DNA from: Blepharisma japonicum
Lineage: Eukaryota; Ciliophora; Heterotrichea; Heterotrichida; Blepharismidae
NCBI GenBank assembly: GCA_949751835.1
Contig: CATKHK010000024.1
Location: 62,001 to 126,000 of the forward strand
Direction: 5' to 3'
Length of the DNA: 64,000 nt
Below are positions 51,746 to 62,246 of the stretch, one piece after another (positions within the stretch are counted from its first letter, which is position 1; every line of letters starts with the position of its first letter). The notes beneath the pieces were generated by a model, which was given only the letters and a program-made list of their open reading frames with translations, searched no databases and had not been told where the DNA came from. Position numbers and translations under genes: made by a program.

Positions 51746-54442
51746 ATGGAAGATAATGATGAAAGTAATATTCAAGATTCTGAAGAATCGGTTTTTAAAA
51801 AGATAAGCAAGTTCAGCTACAATCTCCTGGAAACTTTATTTGCTGTATTCTATGCTCTTTTCAAAGATTACAACACTATAAATAGATTTGAGACACAAAC
51901 TGCGAAAATGTATGTTCACATGCTTTATTCGGTAATGATATCATTGCAAGTTTTGAGTTTAACCCTTCCTCCAAACATTGATTCCTGGAGCTCCTTTAAT
52001 TGGTTTTCAACTATAGTAGGAATCGTCAGAATTGACTATCTTTTAGCCATCCTGGGGTTTGGAGTTCATTGTTTTTATGTGGCCCAAGGCGTTGTAGGAT
52101 ACATAACATTAGTATTCTTATTCTTTTATTTAAAGATTTATTTCAAGCTGAAAATTAAAGAAAGCAATTACCGGTACATTCTTGGGTCAGTTTTAAAGAT
52201 TATTAGAATGATTTTGTTCTTGCCCTTTATAAATATTTTCATTTCTGTACAAAAATATTCATGGATGTCAGAAACTAAAGTTTTTGGATATGGAGACATA
52301 AAATCAAGTGATATTCAAGTTGGCTATATAGATGTGATTAGTGAAATCTCAGTCCCAGTTTTACTTATATTTGTACTTATGGATGCTGCTTTTAATTATG
52401 AACAGTATATAACGAGGCATAAATCAATGATATATGCGAGAGCCCATGGCAAAATCGAAGTATGCAAAATTTTGATATTGACTGCACTTAGTTATAGCCA
52501 TTGATATCTTCAAGAAACATACTATGCAGCTCACCTTGGGATCGGACTTGCATCTGGGGTCTTGCTTTCAGGAGCATATTTGTATTTTTTACCTTTTTAC
52601 ACAATTTTTGTAAATTTCACTGCTTCCAGTTGCTATTTACTTCTTGCTTGAAGCTCGCTTTCACAGATTATCGGACTTTATCTTGATAATGCGACAGTTG
52701 TATTTTATTTTATAATTTTGATTTATCCGTGCTTGGAATTGGGACTGTGAGAAATGCTAAAATATCGAATTGCCTGGCTTAAATCAAACTCTGAAGAAGT
52801 AATTTATAACGAAAATCTTTATTGCTGTGAGTTGATTGTAAGATTTGAGATTTTTAAACTTTTAGAAATCAACCGAAAAACCCCAGAAGGCAAAATTTCA
52901 GCCAAAAAAATCCGAGCTAACATTCACACTCTATACAGAGAAATAAACAAGAGGTTTAGAGGGAATGTATTTTGCGCTCTATGAGAGTTTTTATATGTAT
53001 ATACTGTTCTCAAAAAGGAGGGAGTCGCAAAAATAAAGCTAACATACACAATGGACACTCAATTCTCATTGGAAGGAACCTATTTAAAATATAAATATTT
53101 TCGAACAATAACTGATTTTAGTAAAAAAGTTTTGGAAGAGGTAGATTATATTAACTTTCGGAAGATGTACGAAGATGCTCTCAAGCTTGACAAAGAGGCC
53201 TGTCAAAATCAATTGGATTTTTGAACTGAGTTAAGTGCAGAAATTCCATTGATAGTAAATATAGAAAATATTGGTTATAAACTATTCAAAAATATCCAAA
53301 AGTCTAAAAGATTTTCCAAAAACTTGATCAAACATTATCCAATCAACCAGCAAGCATTGAGATTGTATGGAACATTTTTGCTTGAAGTTTATAATAACAC
53401 TGTCAAAGGGAACGAGCTAGTCAGCAGAGCTGAACATGAAAAGTTGCAATCAGAGCAGAAAAATGCAATCATCGGAGAAAGATTTAATTATTTTGATGAA
53501 AATAATGGGATTATTATAATATCTGGAAGCCCTTCTGACATTGGAACAATAATAAATATTAACAACCAAGCAGGAAATTTATTGGCAATTCCAACAAGAT
53601 ATGCAATAGGTCAAAATATAATTGTTTACATTCCGCCTCCTGGAAATCAATTAAACGTACATAATCGAGCAATGGAGGATTATCTTCAGAATACAACTAC
53701 AACAGAAGTCTGTGCTCCTTTCAACCTTATAATGGTTGATGCTCTTGGTTTTCTTATTGAATGCTACTACAAAGGAAGAGCTGTAGCCCTGGACTCTTAC
53801 CCTTTTTTTCTTTCTGCAATAAAAAAGAATACTCAAGCAAGAGAGTGCTTGCTCTATGATGACTCAAGTATGATTACTGTGAATACACGAGGAATAGCTC
53901 GTATACTTGGCTACTCAGAAGAAATTTGCCTTCTAAGCAAGATAGATGCCAACAAAGTCATCCCTGATTTTGATTTATTAAAAGAAAAAAACCCTCCTCC
54001 AACAATATTCGAATATATTCTTCCTGGCACTGTAAACACGCTTTGAATGAGATTCATTGATTTAGTAATGGGAAAAACGACTTTTAAATTGTTATATGTA
54101 ACTGCTGATAAAGATGAGGCCAAATCTTGAAAAACAAATAAAGAAACCATGAACTTTGATGACCTAAGAGATCTTGGAGTTATAGAACCAACTCAAACTG
54201 AAGAAACCAGGCGAGAAAAAAGAGGAATTTTGAAAGCACCTAGAACTAAGAGTGAAAAAAACTGTAATGTTACGTTTGACATCAACCCAGAAGTTTATGA
54301 AATTGATGATACCGATTTTAAAGCAGGGAAAAATGTTGCAGGAGGAAAAGTAAAAGATGCAGTGACTTCGAAACAGCCAGTAAAATTATCCGAATCTAAG
54401 GTCGATGAAGATGAGGATAAAGGAGAAAAAGAAGATGAGGAA

Positions 54443-54483
<41 letters not shown>

Positions 54484-56392
54484 AAAAGAAGCACCAAAGC
54501 CTCTCCCTGTGCCCCAAGAAGGAAAAATCTTTGACTTAAAAGACTTAGGTGGCTTTGTATTTGATAACTCTGAAAAAGCTGCAGACGCTGCTTCAGTTGT
54601 CTCCTTCTCTGTAATTGATGAAGATGTTTCTAACAAAAAAAGGTCAGGAACAAGTATAGCAAGTTCAGCTGTAAGTTCAAACGCAAGCTTCACTTCAAGC
54701 CAAGAAGCACAAGTTCTCTTATCTGGAGTCACAAATTCAATGAAACGTTTCAAAATCTCCTTTTTTCTTACAGTAACTTTTATATAGTGTGTAATAGTAA
54801 ATATAGCCGCTCTGGCTATGATGATTTACCTCGAATTTATTTCCACAAATTTTTTGGAGCGTGTAATTATAAACGATCTTGCTGAAAGAAGAGAGTTAAA
54901 TACCTATTTTAGTCTGGATGCCAGAATATTAAATTTGGTTAATGAAGGATTATTGCCAGCATCAATGGAAGCTGGCAGTAGAACGAGACTTATGGCTGAT
55001 GTAGACCGCTACAATGAAATCATTAAATCTATTAAAGATAATATTAAAGATTGAAATGATGGAAAAGCCAAGGATATGTATTTAGACGAAAATATTAAGT
55101 CATGGCAAATGAAAAATGGGATTATCAATAGCACTGATGTTAATTTAATGGACGCAATGCAAAATCTCGTCACTCGAGCTCAACTTCTTTATAACACCCC
55201 CCTAAATGAAATAGATATTAAAAACCCTGATTTCTTTTATATTTACCGAAACTGCTTCGGAGAAACAATGCAGGCTTTAAACGTGTCTATTAAATATTTC
55301 ATAGACGACGTTGAAGAGAGCATGAACCAATTTTTAAGTATTATATTGATCCTTGCTTTATGTGCAATTGCTCTTATTTTTATCTGCTTTTTTTTAATTA
55401 TAATTCCTACATTGAGACAGGTGGAAAAATCAAACCAAACTGTTTGGAGCTTGTTTTACTTATTGCCAATTGATTTAGTTCTAGAAATGAAGTCAAGGTG
55501 CGAAGAAAGATTGGAGACAACTCATGGCATTGAGGCTGATAAAAAGAATGAAAAAAATAAATTCAAGTCACTAGATGGGAGAAATGAGATTAAAGCCACA
55601 AATAAATGGAAAGGAATTTTGGTGAAACTTACAGTATATTATGTGCTATCTGCTGCTTATTTTATATTTTTTTATTTTTTGGGATATGAGACATTTGGAA
55701 ATACTCTGGAAATCAAGCCAAAAATTAACAATTGGGCTGGGATGAGAACATCATCTATAAATGCTGCTTATTATTGGCTTCAAGAAGTAAAATATGCGAA
55801 TTCAAGCTTAGGCTATGATTTGGTTGTTCCATATAATCAATATGAAGTAAGCCCAAGCGATGCATTTTACTTTAATTCAGAATTGATAATATTTTCTGAG
55901 TATAACTTATTGTTTCTTTATCTTTCCTCTTTGAGCAGGAGTTCTCAGCATGATAAATATATATGGGATGATGCTTGCATCTCTCAAGAATGTATTACTT
56001 TGTCGAAAGGATTTTATGCCTCTTTGAACGAGTACTATTTAGGAGTGAGGAATATTTATTGGGAAATCATAGAAGGTCTTGATCCTTCTTTGGACGATAT
56101 TAGCGAGGTAAAAGAAGAACTGATGGCAATGGGAGCAAAATTAATAGACTTATATGAGTCAGATATAAAGAACCTAATTCATGAGGATGCTTTTGTTGTG
56201 GCATGAATCAGCTCTTCATATTGTGTCATTGTATTGCTTTTATATTTTTTAGTTTATGTAAAAAAGCTTAATAAAGTCCAGAGAGAGATCACAAATATAT
56301 GAAGCTTGGGAAGATTAATTCCAATCGATCATCGAAATAAGATCATGAGAGCATTGAGAGCTCATGGGAAACTAAAATTGCAAAAAAAATAA
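51746..56392 (+). CDS. large multi-membrane PAS-domain protein (TmcB-like)
   Basis: 1543 residues after removing a 15-nt intron at 54773-54787 (GTAACTTTTATATAG). About 8-10 hydrophobic segments in the first 350 residues, a cytosolic helical part, a PAS-like region near residues 585-760 (GIIIISGSPSDIGTIININN, then ALGFLIECYY and GIARILGYSEE), an acidic linker with a run of about 20 Glu near residue 905, then further membrane helices flanking an extracellular domain. At least 15 Trp are TGA. The layout recalls TmcB/TmcC proteins, abundant in ciliates and suspected to be sensory receptors. Function is not known. Confidence 0.75.
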
Positions 56393-56511
56393 TTTATGTT
56401 GATAACTTAATACAGTCAAGGTTTATTTATTGAGTCAAATAATTCTTTCTCTTCGTTATTTTATAATAAATCTAAAATTATTGATGTCACTTATAAATAG
56501 TTGAAGAATAT

Positions 56512-56889
56512 ATGGAGAGAGGTGATACGGAGAACTTCGAAACAATACTTAAAGAAGGTTGGATTGAAAAGAGAAGCAGATTTATCAAAGAATGGAGAAG
56601 AAGATGGCTTGTTCTTACACCAAAATATCTTTTTTCCTTCAAACAGCAGCAGGGATATAGAGATAATCCAACTGAGCGTATAAGATTGCAGGATTGCTCA
56701 ACCGTGAAATCGGCAGAAGAAGAAACTAAGAAAGACTTTTCTTTCAGAATTGATACTAGAGATAGAGTATTTTATTTTAGTGCCCTAGACCCTAATGATA
56801 AAGAAGCATGGATTGGGTCTATTGGGAGAGCAATGGTGAGACCTACTGTAATGCGCTCTAAAAGCGAAGAGGATGCGTTAAACGGATAA
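56512..56889 (+). CDS. PH-domain protein
   Basis: 125 residues made almost only of one pleckstrin-homology domain: ILKEGWIEKRSRFIKEWRRR, WLVLTPKYLFSFK, and the C-terminal helix DKEAWIGSIGRAM with its invariant Trp. The basic KRSRFIKEWRRR loop could bind phosphoinositides. Start at the ATG 56512, close to the upstream PAS gene (119 nt). Likely a membrane-recruited adaptor. Confidence 0.88.
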   Translation: MERGDTENFETILKEGWIEKRSRFIKEWRRRWLVLTPKYLFSFKQQQGYRDNPTERIRLQDCSTVKSAEEETKKDFSFRIDTRDRVFYFSALDPNDKEAWIGSIGRAMVRPTVMRSKSEEDALNG

Positions 56890-57170
56890 TTATTCATTTA
56901 AAACAAATAGTTTATAACTTTAAGAGTTTTCCTAATGCAAATTGAGTTAAATGAAAATAAATTACTTTCCCTAAACTATATGAGTTTATTTAGAATTTTT
57001 TGTATGTTGATACAATAGATCAGCATATAAAGCAAACTTTTTAATGCCAATAAAATTTGATCTCTAAAATTATAAAGCATTAAATCATATATTAAAAATT
57101 AGATAATTATTTTTGCAATTAATAATTCTTCTTGTAATTCATCATTTAAGATTTCTCTTTAAAAAAGAAC

Positions 57171-58634
57171 ATGGCCTTTAATTTTTTAGTTTCAATTTTC
57201 ACTTTAGAACTTATAAGAAATGCTCTTGGAAACGCTGAAGAATGCTATTTTTTAACTTGCAGCTCTGAACAGAACTCACAAAACTGCCTAGCTATCTATA
57301 GTCAATCACAAATCATCGCACTAAATCCATGCGGATTGAATAGCGTTTGCCCTGTACAAAGCATCTCTCAAAATTTGAATAGTATAGATAAATTCTCCAA
57401 TAAAACCTGTGTTCATGAATCCTCAAGCACATGCAATTATTTAGATGGATCAAGATTAACTGGACAAGACTGCTGCAAACATTCTGATTGCCAATCAGAG
57501 CAATGTGGAAAATCTGGGTGCATAGGCATTAAAGAAGCCCAGCACTGCTCAAAGGACGAAGAGTGTGACACAAATTTATACTGCACTGATTTAGGATTTT
57601 GCTATAAATCATATTCCTCTGGCTCTAAAGGATGCAAGCGTGACAATGAATGTGGAGCAGGACATGGATGCAATTTCGGGAAATGTGTCCAATATTTTTC
57701 CTTAAGCGATGGCAAGAAAACTGAAGATAGCATATTTTGCAAAAGTATGCTGAAAATAGATGACATGTGCGATTCTTTAAGTTTATACTTAAAAGATGAA
57801 AGATCTTATTATCCTTTCAATTGCACTATTGGAGATAATTGCATTTTTCTTGGAAACAACAATAAAAATTCATTTTTTGCAAGTACTTCTTGTGAGTGCG
57901 ATGGATTAAATAAAGACACTGGGTACTGTGGACAATATATAAGATACCTCAAATGCATCTCCGGTCTAATTTCAAATGCATTGAAGTATGACTCATCAAA
58001 TTGCTCTGGGAAATTCTCACACACAGACGATATTGAAATACTATTTTCATGCGGATCTATAACAGAAGAGCAATATAATTTAGTTAAAAATATTTACAAA
58101 GAAACAGAAAATTGATCATTATACCAATCTCATGCAGTTGATTATTGCTCGAAGTCATTAGATTTATTCGATCCTGACATGAATATACTCAATAAATCTG
58201 TTAATCAATGCAAAAAGAGCTCTTCTTCAGCTCTATCAACAAAAACAGTTGTGGCTATTACAGTCACATGTGTATTTATTCCCTCCATAATCCTAGGAGG
58301 AATAATATTTTGACTTGTAAAAAGACGAAGGAATAGTAATGGGCACCATATTATCCCCCAATCATCTAGAAGCCAGTACCAGATCCAAGCAAGTAAAGCT
58401 GCGATATCTAAATCTCAGAAACTTGATTCCATTCTTCCACAGCTTAATTTTTCTGCTGACTTGGAAATAAAAGGAGATCCTGTATGCAGTATCTGCTTAA
58501 ATGAAATTGCATATAAAGATGAGATTAGAATAACTCTCTGCTCTCATCCATTTCATTCTAATTGTCTAGACGAATGACTAAGGCAGAGAAATTTCTCTGC
58601 ACAGTGCCCAAATTGTAATGAAAATCTGTTATAA
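57171..58634 (+). CDS. Cys-rich extracellular, transmembrane, RING-H2 protein
   Basis: 487 residues with four TGA (Trp). Signal peptide, then 350 residues with over 35 Cys in EGF/disulfide-rich repeats (CCKHSDCQSEQCG, CSKDEECDTNLYC, CKRDNECGAGHGC), one membrane helix (TVVAITVTCVFIPSIILGGI), a basic stop-transfer and a cytosolic RING-H2 (CSICLNEI, LCSHPFHSNC, LDEWLRQ, CPNC). Same plan as the LNR-TM-RING protein at 24.5-25.1 kb but with a different, larger head. PA-TM-RING and GRAIL-type ligases are the nearest known layout; here the head lacks a PA domain. Probably a membrane receptor-like E3 ligase. Confidence 0.85.
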
Positions 58635-59110
58635 GCCAGATCTACAGTTTAAGATGTAAAAATAGAACTATATTAAATAATTCTCATAATCCGAATTAAT
58701 CTCGTACAATAAGAATAGAGCTAGGAGAATCTTTTCTAGCAACCTTCAGACCTCAACGATGGAATCTATAGGAGAAACAAAAATATAATTTCTCATCGAG
58801 TAGGAGGACTCTTATAGAGCATCTCAATTCTGCTAAAGAAATGACTACCTTTAGAGAAGCAAATACCTAAATATCAGATTATTTCAATAAATTTAAAAAA
58901 TAGGAAGTTTGAAATTTAAATTTTCTCTATAAGAAAGGCAGTCTGAGTGACTTTTATCCTAATTCTCATCACAAATTTGGCTTTGATAAAATATTTCTTT
59001 ATATATTGCTGAATCTTCTTTAAGATATAAGGGTATTTCTTAAATAATAACAATCTTGGAGCATAATTTTTTTCTTCGTTGAATCTAACATATCTTATAA
59101 TAAAATATAA
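58635..59110. other. intergenic region with candidate RNA
   Basis: 476 nt between two plus-strand genes. The middle (58720-58858) is listed as candidate RNA D. A plus-strand frame covering most of the gap has protein-like composition but is broken by several TAA/TAG and is not called. Confidence 0.5.
58720..58858. ncRNA. candidate structured RNA D
   Basis: Three strong local stems in 139 nt. (1) 58720-58728 with 58732-58740: 9 bp including two G-U, 3-nt loop. (2) 58751-58754 with 58804-58807, 58757-58760 with 58795-58798, and 58772-58777 with 58789-58794: three coaxial segments with an 11-nt loop. (3) 58828-58831 plus 58833-58838 with 58849-58858: 10 bp with one bulged G and a 10-nt loop. 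A small CTCT/AGAG hairpin sits between (2) and (3). GC content is higher than flanks. I do not recognise snRNA, RNase P/MRP, SRP or U3 motifs. Confidence 0.45.
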
Positions 59111-60316
59111 ATGTCTTCCACATCATCTCGAGTCAATGAATTTCTTGAAAGAGCTAAAAGACTTTCTCAAGAGCCAAAGCCTTCTGTCTTTGTCCAGTCA
59201 TTGCCTAAGTCGGAACCTTCCACTATCAGAAAGATGCCTAAGCAAGTGCCAATAGTACCCCAAAAATCAGCAGAAGCATCTAATAGTTTTTCTTCTACGT
59301 CAGGAGAAACTCCTCCGCTGTCTCAAAGAAGTCCAGCAATGTCGCCTTCTCCTTTTTCTCCTTTAAAATCTCCCAGATTTCCAAGAACTCTACCTCCAAG
59401 ATTAGCCCAATCCCCTAAACCTCGAGAATTAACGAATTCACCTCGAGCCTCTCCAAAACCCAAAATAAACACAACTCGAGGTGCTTCAAATACCTTAGAA
59501 TCATTAATAAGTGAGATTTTAAATGCAAAAAAGGCTTTAAAAAAGCATAGAGATAATAAAAAAGAGAATGAATCCAGAGCGCTCAACTTATTCAAAGCTG
59601 CAATCTGCAAAGAAAAAGAAAAAGTCGTTATCGACCCCCAAACAAAAGCAATACAAGAATTATATGAAAAGAAAACACAAAAATTTTTAAATGCCATCGA
59701 AGAAGAAGTTCAACAAATGAGCAGGAGATTAAAAGAAGCTCAAGAAGAAAATAAGCGACTTAAGCAAGAAGCAGTTGAAAAAGACTTTTCAAAAGAAAAG
59801 CCCTATTTTCAAGACCTTAATACTTCGAGAAATTCAAACTATGATGCAACTGCATCGTCAAAAATAATGAAAGAAGCTAAAAATGAAACTTTAAGTCGAT
59901 TTGAAGAATTATCTGAAGACATTGCAAATATCAAAAAAAATGGTGGAAAAAATTACGCAAAAGATATAGAAAATGCAGTTCAGAAGTGGTATAATAATTT
60001 GGATTTAGAAGATGATGGGTATCAGCATCTTAAAACTTCATTATGCAAGAAAGCAAACGAACTGGAGGAGGAAAGACTTTCTACAGAAGAAAATGCTAAT
60101 GCACTTCTGGCAGATGAAGAGAAAAAAATTAGTGATCTTGAGCGTGCGATAAAGGTTCTGGAAATGAGAAGTCATAGTCGAAGTACCGATAAATTCATGG
60201 AGGTTAATGCAGAGATGTTTGATGCTGGAGTTGGAGAAAAAGAAGTATTGATTCGTAAACTGGCCAATACAGTCCTTCAAAATGTTTACAATACAGCTAT
60301 GGAGGCTTCTATTTAG
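59111..60316 (+). CDS. Ser/Pro-rich coiled-coil protein
   Basis: 401 residues, intronless, no TGA. The first 125 residues are disordered and Ser/Pro-rich with SPxx repeats (SPSPFSPLKSPRFP, SPKPRELTNSPRASPKP), likely proline-directed kinase sites. Residues 130-230 and 320-350 are coiled coils. The C-terminus is helical. No family recognised. Possibly a cytoskeletal or basal-body protein regulated by phosphorylation. Confidence 0.72.
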   Translation: MSSTSSRVNEFLERAKRLSQEPKPSVFVQSLPKSEPSTIRKMPKQVPIVPQKSAEASNSFSSTSGETPPLSQRSPAMSPSPFSPLKSPRFPRTLPPRLAQSPKPRELTNSPRASPKPKINTTRGASNTLESLISEILNAKKALKKHRDNKKENESRALNLFKAAICKEKEKVVIDPQTKAIQELYEKKTQKFLNAIEEEVQQMSRRLKEAQEENKRLKQEAVEKDFSKEKPYFQDLNTSRNSNYDATASSKIMKEAKNETLSRFEELSEDIANIKKNGGKNYAKDIENAVQKWYNNLDLEDDGYQHLKTSLCKKANELEEERLSTEENANALLADEEKKISDLERAIKVLEMRSHSRSTDKFMEVNAEMFDAGVGEKEVLIRKLANTVLQNVYNTAMEASI

Positions 60317-60418
60317 ATTAAACTAAATATTCTGCACTTTCTTCTCTAACTAAAAATAAATTATAAAAAAGTTATTTATGCATATATGAATTAAGTGCTA
60401 ATTATATTCCTTTTAGTC

Positions 60419-61702
60419 TTAAAATTCGTAATCTTGTTCATGCCTTGATAAGCTTGTCCTTTTTATTGTAGGCCTTTCAAGAGAAGTCCTCATGTCTAGT
60501 CCACTTCCAGATAATTTTTCCTCATTGTCATAGAGATCTTTTAAGATATCTTCATTATTTTCTTCAATTGGATGTATTTGAGGAGTATTAACAATCATAT
60601 CAGTTTTTACTGATTCTTCTTTATTTCCTTTATTTATACTTTTTTTAGCATATTTGTCCATTAAGCTTGCTGATACGGACTTTTTTTGTTCTTCTTTTGG
60701 CTGCTCTTCTTCCTCTTCTTTTTCATCTCCAGAAGAACTATCCGAATCCTTTTGAAATTTGCTGTCCATAGACCAGCCAGTCTCTATAGGAGCTCTAACC
60801 TTCGCTGGTTCTTCTTTTTTTAAAAGCATTTCTTGTCTTTCTTTAACACTCATTCCTCCAATGCCTATATTAACTGCAGGTGCTTCGCTTTTCTTATTGT
60901 TTTCATCCTTTTTATTAAGCATTTCTATTCTTTCCTTCAAACTTATCCCTCCTTCTAAATTTAAGCTTTCATTTTTCTTTACATCAGCTTCTTTATTCGT
61001 AAGCTTTTCTATTCTTTCTTTCAAAGCTGGAATAGGCTCATCTATTGTGCGCTTTGTGGTTGCTTCTTCTTTTGGTGCCTGAAAAAGAGCCACTCTCTCT
61101 TTCAAAGTCATTGTAGATTCGATTTTTATATCTTTATTAGCAGGCGCTTCCTGTTTGGCATTTAGCATAGACATCCTTTCAGCAATTGGAATAGTGTTAG
61201 TATGAGTCAGTGATTTCTTCTCTTTTTCTGATTCCTTGTTGCCTTCTAATAAAGAATTCATTCTTTCTTGCACGCTGACACCTGTGCTGATGCTAACTTT
61301 CTTTTCTTCTCCGATTGTATTTTGTTTTGTATATAAGCTTGCCTTCCTGTGAGCAATTGGTTGGATGCCTTCTATATCTACTCCTGCAATTTTTGATTTT
61401 TCTTGGTTTTGGAATAGTGTTTGAGCTCTTTCCCTCACAGAAATTCCTGTCTGAAACTCGCTTTTTTGATGAGATTCTTGAGTCTTATCAGTGTTTTGAT
61501 GGCTTAAAGATTTTTTCCTTTCTTCAATAGAAACTCCTGTTTGAAAAGTTTTCTTTTCTTTATCTGCTTGTTTTGATTTCAAGTTTTCTTCAAATTTTCC
61601 CACATCAATTTTCTTACCTGACTTGATAGGTGGAGCAATATTTGGCTGGTTACTTGGAGCTTGCTGAACTATTTTTTGAGCCATCGGCCTAGGAGGTTCC
61701 AT
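60419..61702 (-). CDS. repeat protein with recurring (I/V/L)xERxxxL motifs
   Basis: 427 residues, intronless, disordered and Lys/Glu-rich. Eight degenerate copies of a short motif are visible at 25-45 residue spacing: GVSIEERKKSL, GISVRERAQTL, GVSVQERMNSL, TIPIAERMSML, TMTLKERVALF, IPALKERIEKL, GISLKERIEML and GMSVKERQEML. Each is preceded by a hydrophobic-Thr/Gly step and separated by Lys/Glu spacers. This looks like a multivalent linear-motif scaffold, perhaps for a cytoskeletal partner. I do not know the partner. The C-terminal 60 residues are acidic then Thr/Ser/Arg-rich. Confidence 0.7.
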   Translation of the reverse strand: MEPPRPMAQKIVQQAPSNQPNIAPPIKSGKKIDVGKFEENLKSKQADKEKKTFQTGVSIEERKKSLSHQNTDKTQESHQKSEFQTGISVRERAQTLFQNQEKSKIAGVDIEGIQPIAHRKASLYTKQNTIGEEKKVSISTGVSVQERMNSLLEGNKESEKEKKSLTHTNTIPIAERMSMLNAKQEAPANKDIKIESTMTLKERVALFQAPKEEATTKRTIDEPIPALKERIEKLTNKEADVKKNESLNLEGGISLKERIEMLNKKDENNKKSEAPAVNIGIGGMSVKERQEMLLKKEEPAKVRAPIETGWSMDSKFQKDSDSSSGDEKEEEEEQPKEEQKKSVSASLMDKYAKKSINKGNKEESVKTDMIVNTPQIHPIEENNEDILKDLYDNEEKLSGSGLDMRTSLERPTIKRTSLSRHEQDYEF

Positions 61703-62246
61703 TGAAATTTAAAATAAAATAGAATTCCATTAAACAGTTCTGCTATTATCACAAAATTTATTGATTAGCAATAATAAGAAAATTTTAAATAGTTTTTGTA
61801 AATTTATAATTAAATTTTAGAATACCTTCCACATTCTAAAATCATTTTGATGCAGAAAATCCTAATTTATAACAGCCCTAAGAACATAATATTCTTTAAC
61901 GTAGCTGAATTTTACCCAATAAACAATGCTCATTATTCCTGGGCCAAACAAAAATTTAAATTCTGTGCTTATTTGATGGCTACCCTATTTACTTTAAATC
62001 TACTCTATTTCAAAAATGATGAAGATTTTGAGCAATATTCATTTTAGAAGTTTTTAATCAAATCCAAATAGTTGATAAAGGAAGCTTGATTATAAATCAA
62101 AATTTAAAGCTTAAATATTCAGCTCAGCAGGAATAAATTTTCTCTAATAGAGTTAAGAAATAAATCCCTTCGTTGTACAGTAGCAATATAAATTAACTGA
62201 CAAAACTATACTATTTTTTCAATTATTGTTGATTATTAGTTAAAAG
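61703..62246. other. intergenic region
   Basis: 544 nt between the repeat-protein start and the lipase stop, both on the minus strand. It must hold the promoter of the repeat-protein gene. A possible small plus-strand gene at 61850-62047 is listed with low confidence; the remainder is AT-rich. Confidence 0.45.
61850..62047 (+). CDS. possible small membrane protein
   Basis: 65 residues from an ATG, TAG-terminated. It contains one hydrophobic stretch (FCAYLMATLFTLNLLYF) and a short acidic C-terminus. No similarity recognised. Composition is less AT-skewed than random spacer frames, but nothing else supports it, so it may be chance. Confidence 0.22.
   Translation: MQKILIYNSPKNIIFFNVAEFYPINNAHYSWAKQKFKFCAYLMATLFTLNLLYFKNDEDFEQYSF

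Noticed and set aside
54295-54753. Long minus-strand open frame with a poly-Ser run
   Set aside because: It is the antisense of the acidic linker of the PAS protein; GAA/GAG repeats read backwards give Ser codons.
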